Origin: Planctomycetota bacterium
Lineage (GTDB): Bacteria; Planctomycetota; UBA1135; GCA-002686595
Assembly (NCBI GenBank): GCA_016714045.1
Contig: JADJNY010000006.1
Coordinates: 1 to 64,000, forward strand
DNA: 64,000 nucleotides
Direction: 5' to 3'
The translations under genes were made by a program, and so were the position numbers. This document shows positions 8,124 to 14,817 of the stretch, one piece after another (the stretch's first letter is position 1; every line of letters begins with the position of its first letter). The notes under the pieces were generated by a model. That model made no database searches and was not told where the DNA came from. It worked only from the letters and a program-made list of their open reading frames with translations.

Positions 8124-8897
8124 GTGAACAACCTGCTCGCAGGCAAGACCGGCATCATCTTCGGCGTCGCGAACAAGCGCTCGATCGCCTGGTCCTGCGC
8201 TCAGTCGCTCGCCTCGCAGGGCATGCGGCTCGCGTTCACCTACATGGGCGAGCGCCTCGAGCGCAGCGTCCGCGAGCTCGCGACCGAGATGCCGAACTCG
8301 CTGTGCCTCCCCTGCGACGTGACGAAGCCCGAGCAGGTCGAAGAGGTCTTCCGCGTGCTCAAGGCCGAGTTCGGGGGCCTCGACGCGATCGTCCACGCGG
8401 TCGCGTTCGCGAAGCGCGAGGAGCTGCAGGGCGACTTCTTCCACACCTCGCGCGAGGGCTACATCATCGCGCACGAGATCTCGGCCTACTCGCTGACGCA
8501 GATCGTGCGCACGGCGCTGCCGCTCATGGAAGGGCGCGACGGGTCGATCGTGACGCTCACCTACATCGGCGGCGAGCGCGTCGTCCCCAACTACAACGTG
8601 ATGGGCATCGCGAAGGCCGCGCTCGAGGCGAGCGTGCGCTACCTCGCGCACGATCTCGGCCCGCGCGGGATCCGCGTCAACGCGATCAGCGCCGGCCCGA
8701 TCCGCACGCTCTCCGCCTCGGGCGTGTCGGGCTTCACGGACATCCTCGACCACATCGCGCAGAAGGCACCGCTGCGGCGCAACATCACGGCCGAGGAGGT
8801 GGGCGACACGTGCCTGTTCCTCGTCAGCCCGCACTCGCGCGGCATCACGGGCAGCGTCCTCTACGTCGACGCCGGCTACCACGTCATGGGCGTCTGA
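8124..8897 (+). CDS. fabI: Enoyl-[acyl-carrier-protein] reductase (NADH)
   Basis: A 257-aa short-chain dehydrogenase of FabI type, reducing trans-2-enoyl-ACP in the last step of each fatty-acid elongation cycle. The NAD site is GIIFGVANKRSIAW (10-23). The catalytic set is Y147, Y157 and K164, in a TYIGGERVVPNY...K arrangement with the FabI-specific Y-x6-K spacing. The length is typical. The GTG at 8124 gives the usual FabI N-terminus (xNNLLAGKTGII); the frame stays open upstream but without family-like sequence. It is followed after 22 bases by a methyltransferase gene on the same strand. Confidence 0.93.
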   Translation: MNNLLAGKTGIIFGVANKRSIAWSCAQSLASQGMRLAFTYMGERLERSVRELATEMPNSLCLPCDVTKPEQVEEVFRVLKAEFGGLDAIVHAVAFAKREELQGDFFHTSREGYIIAHEISAYSLTQIVRTALPLMEGRDGSIVTLTYIGGERVVPNYNVMGIAKAALEASVRYLAHDLGPRGIRVNAISAGPIRTLSASGVSGFTDILDHIAQKAPLRRNITAEEVGDTCLFLVSPHSRGITGSVLYVDAGYHVMGV

Positions 8898-8919
8898 GCC
8901 CGACGCCATCGAGTCCACC

Positions 8920-9909
8920 TTGCCCGAACTCGAGCTCGACGAACAGGATCACGCGCGTCTCGAGCGACTGCGCGCGGCGTTCCTCGCGAGTCGCGGGCGT
9001 TCGCCGTGGCGCGACGCGCGCGACCTCGAGGTCTACGACGCGACGTTCGCGCGCCGCATCGCGTGGAAGTGGGGCGCCGTGATCGACGAGCTCGGGCGGC
9101 GCGACGCGCTCGTCCCGAGCGCGCGCGTGCTCGACTTCGGCTGCGGGACGGGCGTCGCGGCGCGGAGCTGGCTCGCGGGGCCGGCGGGCGGTGCGGCCGG
9201 GGAAGTCTGGCTGCACGACGCCGCGCCGCTCGCCGTCGAGCACGCCGCGCGTGCCGTCACGGCGCAGCGGCCGAACCTGCGCGTCCATCGCGGGCTCCCG
9301 CCCGCCGCGCCCGACCTGCTCCTCGTGAGCCACGTCCTCGGCGAGCTCGCGTCCGCCGAGCTCGAGCAGCTCGTGGCGCTCGCGCGCGGCGCGCAGGCCG
9401 TGGTCTGGGTCGAGCCGGGCGCGCGCGAAACGAGTCGCGCGCTCGCGGGCGTGCGCGACGAGCTCTTCGACGCGTTCGACGTGCTCGCGCCGTGCACGCA
9501 CGCGGCGCGCTGTCCGCTGCTCGCGCCGGGCGCCGAGGCGGAATGGTGCCACGGCTTCGCGCGTCCGCCGCGCGAGGTCTTCACGAGCTCGTGGTGGGTC
9601 AAGCTCGGCCAACGCCTCGCGATCGACCTGCGCAGCGTCCCGTTCAGCTTCCTCGCGCTGCGGAAGAAGGCCGAGGGCTCGGCCGCGCGCGCCCCGTACG
9701 GCGGCGACCGAATCCTGGGCCGGCCGCGCATCGAGAAGGGCCGCGCTCTTCTCGACGCGTGCGGACCGGCGGGCCTGCGCTCGCTGCGCCTCGTCGCGCG
9801 CGACGATCGGGCGTTCTTCGAGCGGCTCTCCGCGCCCGAGGGTGAGGCGCTGCTCTACCGCCTCGCCGTCGAGGACGGTCGCATCCGCGCGGCGGAACGA
9901 CTCGTCTGA
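8920..9909 (+). CDS. Rsm22-like small-subunit rRNA methyltransferase
   Basis: A 329-aa protein with SAM-binding motif VLDFGCGTGVAARSW near 66-80. A cysteine set, PCTHAARCPLL...WCHGFARPPREVF around 190-220, is characteristic of the Rsm22 family (PF09243), which in mitochondria has an FeS/zinc-bound methyltransferase-like fold tied to small ribosomal subunit assembly. The TTG at 8920 is the only suitable start after the fabI stop. Probable role: methylation or maturation of 16S rRNA, by family analogy. Transcription is likely shared with fabI. Confidence 0.75.
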   Translation: MPELELDEQDHARLERLRAAFLASRGRSPWRDARDLEVYDATFARRIAWKWGAVIDELGRRDALVPSARVLDFGCGTGVAARSWLAGPAGGAAGEVWLHDAAPLAVEHAARAVTAQRPNLRVHRGLPPAAPDLLLVSHVLGELASAELEQLVALARGAQAVVWVEPGARETSRALAGVRDELFDAFDVLAPCTHAARCPLLAPGAEAEWCHGFARPPREVFTSSWWVKLGQRLAIDLRSVPFSFLALRKKAEGSAARAPYGGDRILGRPRIEKGRALLDACGPAGLRSLRLVARDDRAFFERLSAPEGEALLYRLAVEDGRIRAAERLV

Positions 9910-9972
9910 ACTCCCGCGGCGCGCCGCCCTCGGACAGCCGCTGCGCTGGACGAGCGCGCGCGGAGTTCGCCG

Positions 9973-10938
9973 TCAACCGCCGCCGCGCTGCTTGCGCTCG
10001 AGCTCCGCGGGATCCGGCGGCGGAGGAGGCGGCGGCGCCGGGTTCTTGCGCTCGAACTCCTTCTGCTTGTCGAGGAGCTTCTTCTTCCGCGCCGGCTCCT
10101 GCGAGGAGTAGAGCTTGCGGTAGATCTGCTGGCGGTCCCACTCGAACCAGCTCGACGGGCAGTCGCGCCGCGCGCGCACGAGCGCGTCGGCGGCGGCGAT
10201 CCAGACGACGATCGTCCCCATCGCGGTCGGGTGGAGCAGGTCGGACTGGAACAGGTCGGGGAGCTCGCTCGCGAAGATCGTGTTGCCGTGCAGCGTGATC
10301 TCCTTCCCCGCGCGCAGCTTCCCGTTCAGCTCGGCGAGCGGGAAGAGCACGACGTTCGGGCGCTCCTTCGCCCACGCGCGCAGGCGTTCGTTCAGCGCGG
10401 TGAGCGTGGCCGGGTCGGGGAGCTGCTTCGCCTGCAGCATCTGCGGCTTGCCTTGCAGCGCGGCCTGCATGTCGGGCAGGTCGCCGACGAGGATGGGGCA
10501 GCGGAAGGGCGCGAGCTGCTTCAGCCCGAGCTCGAACGACTCGGAGCGCAGCTCGGGGGCCGCGAACTCGCCGTACCCGAACCAGAACAGGTAGTCGAGC
10601 GCGACGACCAGGGTCGGTTCCTTCGCGAGGGCGTCCGCGGCGGTCTTGGTGCCGATGCCCTTCGGGTCCGCGAAGAAGAGCAGGTTGCTCCCCCGGTTCG
10701 GCGGAGGCAGATCGCGGCGCAGCCCGGCGCGGAGGACGTCCCCCATCCAGATCGGAGCACCGATCTCGCCTTCGACGCCGAAGCCTTCGGTCATGCTCGC
10801 GCCGAGGAACACGATCCGGTCGGTCAGCGCCGGGGCCGGGGCCTCGCCCTTCGGCGGCTCGCTCTTCGGCGCGGCGGGCGCCTGGGCGGGGAGGATCGGC
10901 AAGAGAGCGAGGGTCAGGGCGGCGAGCAAGGTCGTCAT
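9973..10938 (-). CDS. Secreted SGNH/GDSL hydrolase
   Basis: A 321-aa protein with signal peptide (MTTLLAALTLALLPILPAQA). FLGASMTEGFG at about 44-54 is the block-I nucleophile motif (GxSxT form in place of GDSL). SDLLHPTAMG near 235-244 supplies the block-V Asp-x-x-His pair. It is thus a probable periplasmic esterase or acetylhydrolase; the substrate is unknown. The C-terminus has a lysine-rich stretch and a run of seven prolines, likely a disordered tail. It converges on the preceding methyltransferase gene and diverges from the next gene, whose promoter region it shares. Confidence 0.8.
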   Translation of the reverse strand: MTTLLAALTLALLPILPAQAPAAPKSEPPKGEAPAPALTDRIVFLGASMTEGFGVEGEIGAPIWMGDVLRAGLRRDLPPPNRGSNLLFFADPKGIGTKTAADALAKEPTLVVALDYLFWFGYGEFAAPELRSESFELGLKQLAPFRCPILVGDLPDMQAALQGKPQMLQAKQLPDPATLTALNERLRAWAKERPNVVLFPLAELNGKLRAGKEITLHGNTIFASELPDLFQSDLLHPTAMGTIVVWIAAADALVRARRDCPSSWFEWDRQQIYRKLYSSQEPARKKKLLDKQKEFERKNPAPPPPPPPDPAELERKQRGGG

Positions 10939-11058
10939 GGATTCACCGGGCTACGAGCGGAGCCGTGCAGATGCGAGGCCGGAAGCGTTCTATCATCCGC
11001 GCCCCGCCGCGCAACGCTCCCCCTTCGGGAGCGGCCGACCGGCGCGACGGAGCCGCCC

Positions 11059-12192
11059 CTGTCCAAGCTCGAGACCTTTTTCGTCACCTGCGCCCCCGGT
11101 CTGGAGCCGTGCCTCCACGAGGAGCTCCGCGCCCTCCGCTTCGCGCGCATCGAGCGCCAGGTCGGCGGCGTGCGCTTCGAGGGCAGCCTCGCGGACGCGC
11201 GGCGCGCGAACCTGGAGCTGCGCACCGCGGTGCGCGTGCTGTGGCGCCAGGCGCGCTTCCAGGCCGCGGACACGGACGCGCTCTACGCGGGCGCCGGCAC
11301 GATCGACTGGTCGCGGTTCCTGGCCCCCGAGGGCAGCCTGCGCGTCGACGCGCAAGCGAGCGAGTCGGCGCTCGAGCACACGCTGTTCGTCGAGCAACGC
11401 GTCAAGGACGCGATCGTCGACCAACTACGCGCGCGCCACGGCCGCCGGCCGACCGTCGACAAGGACGCGCCGGACCTGCCCGTCCACGTGCACCTCTTCC
11501 GCGACCGGTGCACGATCTCCGTCGACACGTCGGGCGATTCGCTGCACCTGCGCGGGTGGCGCACGTTCCAGGGCCGCGCGCCGCTCGCGGAGACGCTCGC
11601 CGCCGGGCTCGTGCTCGCGTCGGGCTGGGATCGGCGCGCGCCGTTGCTCGATCCGTTCTGCGGCTCGGGCACGATCCTGATCGAGGCGGCGCTCCTCGCG
11701 AGCGGCACGGCGCCGGGGCTCTTCCGCAAGCGCTTCGCGTTCGAGCGTTGGCCCGGCCACGAGGCCGCGCGCTGGAAGGCCGAGTGCGACGCCGCGCGCG
11801 CGCGGATCAAGAAGCCGGCGAAGCTCACGCTCCTCGGCTTCGACGCGGACCGCGGCGCGATCGCGGGCGCGCGCGAAAACGCGGCCGCCGCGGGCGTCGA
11901 GGAGCTCGTGCGCTTCGAACAAGGCCGCGTCGAGGCCTTCGCGCCGAAGCGCGGCTGGAACGCGTCGATCGTGACCAACCCGCCCTATGGAGAGCGCATC
12001 GGGGACGAAGGCGACCTCGTGAAGCTCCACGCTGGACTCGGCGCCCTCCTGCGCGACGCGGGCCGCGGCTATCGTGTGACGCTGCTCTCGGGCAACCCGC
12101 GGCTCGTGCGCGCGCTCGGCCTCGAGCCCGTGCGTTCCTTCGAGCTCAAGAACGGCGGGCTCGACTGCCACGTTTCCTTCTTCGAACCCTGA
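11059..12192 (+). CDS. rlmL: THUMP-domain 23S rRNA (guanine-N2)-methyltransferase, RlmL/RlmK type
   Basis: 377 aa. The N-terminus (FFVTCAPGLEPCLHEELRAL) and the following THUMP domain (to about 160) match RlmL-type enzymes that make m2G2445 in 23S rRNA. The methyltransferase domain shows LLDPFCGSGTILIEAALLA near 195-213 and the catalytic NPPYGERIG near 310. The reading frame has no ATG, GTG or TTG near the conserved start. The CTG at 11059, with GGAG 6 nt upstream, is the best candidate, so the start is uncertain. TATCAT at 10991-10996 is a possible -10. Length matches the L-domain alone, not the E. coli L/K fusion. Confidence 0.85.
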   Translation: MSKLETFFVTCAPGLEPCLHEELRALRFARIERQVGGVRFEGSLADARRANLELRTAVRVLWRQARFQAADTDALYAGAGTIDWSRFLAPEGSLRVDAQASESALEHTLFVEQRVKDAIVDQLRARHGRRPTVDKDAPDLPVHVHLFRDRCTISVDTSGDSLHLRGWRTFQGRAPLAETLAAGLVLASGWDRRAPLLDPFCGSGTILIEAALLASGTAPGLFRKRFAFERWPGHEAARWKAECDAARARIKKPAKLTLLGFDADRGAIAGARENAAAAGVEELVRFEQGRVEAFAPKRGWNASIVTNPPYGERIGDEGDLVKLHAGLGALLRDAGRGYRVTLLSGNPRLVRALGLEPVRSFELKNGGLDCHVSFFEP

Positions 12193-12216
12193 GCCACGCT
12201 CCCTTCGAGGTACTCC

Positions 12217-12978
12217 ATGCGCGGAACGATCCTCTTCGCCCTGCTCCCGCTCCTCCTCCCTGCCTGCAAGACGGCGGAGTCGTCGCTCTCCGGCGATGCG
12301 GCGCAGCGCGCGCACGCGGACGCGGAGCCGCACGCGCGCGAGCTCGCGGAGTCGGTCGTCGCGAACCTCGGCGGCTGGAACGGATGGGAGCGCACGCGCT
12401 TCATCGAGTGGAGCTTCTTCGGCGGACGGCGGCACGTCTGGGACAAGGCGACGGGCGACTGGCGGCTCGAGGACGCGGGCAACGTCGTGCTCATGAACGT
12501 GAACACGCGCGTCGGCCGGGTCTTCGAGAGCGGCGGCGAGGTGTTCGATCCCGTGCGCAAGAAGGAGCTGCTCGACCAGGCGTGGGGCAAGTGGATCAAC
12601 GACAGCTACTGGATGTTCCTGCCGTGGAAGCTGCTCGACCCCGGCGTGAAGCTGCGGCACGTCGGCGCCGGCGCGCTCGCGAACGGGCAGGCCGCGCAGG
12701 TGCTCGAGCTCACGTTCGAACAGGTCGGCTTGACGCCGAAGAACCGCTACCTCGTGTACGTCGGTGACGAGAGCGGGCTCGTCGAGCAGTGGTCCTTCTT
12801 CCCCGACGCGGGCGACGAGAAACCGCGCTTCACGCTCCCGTGGACGGGTTGGAAGCGCTTCGGGCGCATCCTGCTCTGCACGGACCACGGCGACCTGCCG
12901 GGACGCGAGCGCAAGGACTGGAAGATCGCGGTGCACACGGAGCTCCCGCGCGCCGTGTTCGAGAGCGCCACCCCCTGA
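12217..12978 (+). CDS. Predicted lipoprotein, unknown function
   Basis: A 253-aa protein with lipoprotein signal MRGTILFALLPLLLPAC, lipidated Cys17. The mature part (for example VVANLGGWNGWERTRFIEWS and FFGGRRHVWDKATGDWRLE) is a globular beta-rich sequence with many Trp residues. I recall similar outer-membrane-associated hypothetical proteins but cannot name a domain. It begins 24 bases after the rRNA methyltransferase and may share its transcript. Localisation is secure; function is not. Confidence 0.75.
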   Translation: MRGTILFALLPLLLPACKTAESSLSGDAAQRAHADAEPHARELAESVVANLGGWNGWERTRFIEWSFFGGRRHVWDKATGDWRLEDAGNVVLMNVNTRVGRVFESGGEVFDPVRKKELLDQAWGKWINDSYWMFLPWKLLDPGVKLRHVGAGALANGQAAQVLELTFEQVGLTPKNRYLVYVGDESGLVEQWSFFPDAGDEKPRFTLPWTGWKRFGRILLCTDHGDLPGRERKDWKIAVHTELPRAVFESATP

Positions 12979-13014
12979 GCCGCGCGGCGAGTGGAGGCGG
13001 CGACGAGCCCGCGC

Positions 13015-13179
13015 TCAACCGCCGGCGTCCCACCGCTCGCGCGACACGCGCGCGAGCCAGGCGCGCTCGCGATCGATCGCGTCGAGCCGCTCCAGCTCGT
13101 CGTCGGTGAACGTGACGCGGCGCGCGACGCGCGTCCCGTCGGGGAGCTCGGCGGCCTTCACGAGGCCGCGGGAGAGGCT
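13015..13179 (-). other. Coding-like extension beyond an in-frame TGA
   Basis: Directly after the TGA at 13182-13180 the same frame continues for 54 codons (SLSRGLVKAAELPDGTR..., ...TFTDDELERLDAIDRE...) before the next stop at 13015. Its composition is protein-like, and codon third positions are G/C as in the gene upstream. A 7-bp stem GCGGCCT/AGGCCGC lies about 10 nt after the TGA. It is probably the real C-terminus of the upstream gene, cut by a CGA-to-TGA change or a base error. Confidence 0.5.
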
Positions 13180-13941
13180 TCAGGCAAAGAGCGAACTCTC
13201 GGGGAGCACCTCGAAGTCGTGTCGCGCGACGTGCGCGTCGTACACCTGGTTCTCGTACGCGACGCGGGCGCGCTGCGTCCGCCAGAGCGCGACATGGAGG
13301 TCCTCCGCGCTCGCGCGCGCGTGCCGGCGCTCGAACGCCGCGTCGCCGTCCTCGCACCGCGCGACCTCGACGGCCCCGAGCTCCGCGGGCCGCGCCGCGA
13401 GCCGGGTGAAGACGACGGCGAGCTCGGCGCGCACCGTTTCGAGATCGGAGGGGAGCAACCACACGACCGGACTCGTGGTCGGGTCGGCCTCGAACGCCTC
13501 GATCAGCCGCAGGAGACGGAACTCGGCGCGCGCGAGCGCCTCGGCGTCGTGCGCCGCGTACCACGCGTCCAGCCGCTCCGCCTCGACGCCGGGCTCGAGC
13601 AGGAGCCCGTCGAGCGCGGGCAGACGACGCGGGCCGGCGAGGATCGAAGGAGGCGCGCTGCCGAGCTCGATGGACGCCGGCTCGACGCTCGACGCGACGG
13701 GTGCTGGCACCCCGAGCGCCGGCGCAAGCGCAGCCGCGCGGTCCGGGCGCGCGGCGGGCGCGAGCACAGCGGAGGGCGGCCGGGACTCGCTGGGCGAGCT
13801 CGTGGGCGGCACCTCGCGGCCGCTCGACTCGGTCGGCGCGATGGACGCGACGGAAGCGGCGACGCCGACGGCGCCGAGCGCCGCGGTCAGGCCGAACAGC
13901 GCCGCGTATCGGCACGAGGGCGTGCAATCGGGAGCAGGCAT
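13180..13941 (-). CDS. Membrane-anchored protein of unknown function (possibly truncated by TGA)
   Basis: 253 aa from the ATG at 13941 (in-frame upstream starts exist but add only low-complexity sequence). Residues 13-35 (YAALFGLTAALGAVGVAASVASI) form one transmembrane helix after a short C-x3-C N-terminus. A Pro/Ala/Ser-rich linker follows, then a helical domain (RLDAWYAAHDAEALARAEF...). The same frame continues to 13015 past the terminal TGA, so the native protein may be 308 aa. It lies convergent to the lipoprotein gene. I do not recognise the family. Confidence 0.5.
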   Translation of the reverse strand: MPAPDCTPSCRYAALFGLTAALGAVGVAASVASIAPTESSGREVPPTSSPSESRPPSAVLAPAARPDRAAALAPALGVPAPVASSVEPASIELGSAPPSILAGPRRLPALDGLLLEPGVEAERLDAWYAAHDAEALARAEFRLLRLIEAFEADPTTSPVVWLLPSDLETVRAELAVVFTRLAARPAELGAVEVARCEDGDAAFERRHARASAEDLHVALWRTQRARVAYENQVYDAHVARHDFEVLPESSLFA

Positions 13942-13999
13942 GCCTGTCGATGTCGAGCGGCCCCCGCGTCCTTGCGGAAAACCAGAGCCGTGGACGCGC

Positions 14000-14221
14000 T
14001 CACTCGGGCTCGGCTCGGACGCGGACCGAACCATCCTCGTCGAACTCGACCTCGATCCGGTGCGGGCGGCAGCAGACGGGGCAGTCCTCGACGTAGGCCT
14101 GTTCCGCGCCGCCGGTCGGGTCGAGCGGCACGACGATCTCCTCGCCGCACTCGCCGCAGACGTACTGGCCCTCGGCCTGCAGTTCGCGCTCGCGACGGAC
14201 TCGACGTTTCCGGCCGGGCAT
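14000..14221 (-). CDS. CPXCG-motif cysteine-rich small protein
   Basis: A 73-aa protein with CGECGEEI near 22-29 and CPVCCRPH near 47-54, two knuckles that should bind one zinc ion, then an acidic C-terminal strand (EVEFDEDGSVRV). This matches the small CPXCG-type cysteine-rich family found in many Gram-negative bacteria; its function is not established. It starts 11 bases after the slyD stop on the same strand and is probably in the same transcript. Confidence 0.7.
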   Translation of the reverse strand: MPGRKRRVRRERELQAEGQYVCGECGEEIVVPLDPTGGAEQAYVEDCPVCCRPHRIEVEFDEDGSVRVRAEPE

Positions 14222-14232
14222 CGCCGCCCCGA

Positions 14233-14739
14233 TCAGTGGTGGTGATGTCCGCCCGGGCCGTGCGGGTGCCCGTGCGACATCTCCTCGAGCGTCGCGTCGC
14301 GGATCTGCTCGACGCTGACGTCGAAGCAGAGCACCTTGCCCGCGAGCGGGTGGTTCTGGTCGATGGTGACGACCTCCCCTTCGACCTCCGCGATCCAGAT
14401 CGTCACGCCGCGCCCCGACTCGTCCTCGGCGGAGAACTGCATGCCGGGTTCGAGCTCGATGTCGTCGGGGAACGACTCGCGCGGGACGCGCTGAACGCCT
14501 TTCGGGTTGTACGGGCCGTAGCCCTCTTCGGGCGGGATGCGCAGGTTCAGGCGCTCGCCCACGGCCTTGCCGAGGAGCGCGCTCTCGAGACCCGGGACGA
14601 TGTTGCGCGCGCCGTGGAGGTAGTCGAGCGGCGGCGAGCCGCGCGAGCTGTCGATCGTGATACCGGCTTCGTCGGTCAGCGTGTAGTGGATCGTGACGAC
14701 CTTGCCGTCGGCGATGCGCTGCGGGGCGGGGTTGGGCAT
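14233..14739 (-). CDS. slyD: FKBP-type peptidyl-prolyl isomerase, SlyD-like
   Basis: 168 aa from the ATG at 14739, preceded by GAGGAAA. The FKBP fold starts at VTIHYTLTDEAG. The inserted IF chaperone domain follows GYGPYNPKGVQRVPR, and the second FKBP half has DQNHPLAGKVLCFDV, the SlyD signature. The C-terminus ends in a His-rich tail (HGHPHGPGGHHHH) like the nickel-binding tail of SlyD. Role: cytoplasmic prolyl isomerase and chaperone with metal-binding capacity. Its neighbour, a His-rich metal transporter, makes a metal-handling link plausible. Confidence 0.88.
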   Translation of the reverse strand: MPNPAPQRIADGKVVTIHYTLTDEAGITIDSSRGSPPLDYLHGARNIVPGLESALLGKAVGERLNLRIPPEEGYGPYNPKGVQRVPRESFPDDIELEPGMQFSAEDESGRGVTIWIAEVEGEVVTIDQNHPLAGKVLCFDVSVEQIRDATLEEMSHGHPHGPGGHHHH

Positions 14740-14817
14740 GGGTTTCCTCGGGCGAAGAGCATAGGCATGCACGCCGTCGGGGCGAGCGGGAAGTCGGATT
14801 CTGGCGCGCGACGCGCG

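Noticed and set aside
13150..13182. Selenocysteine insertion at the TGA
   Set aside because: The stem is short, 7-bp stems are frequent by chance at this GC content, and the protein resembles no selenoprotein; kept only as a low-probability option.
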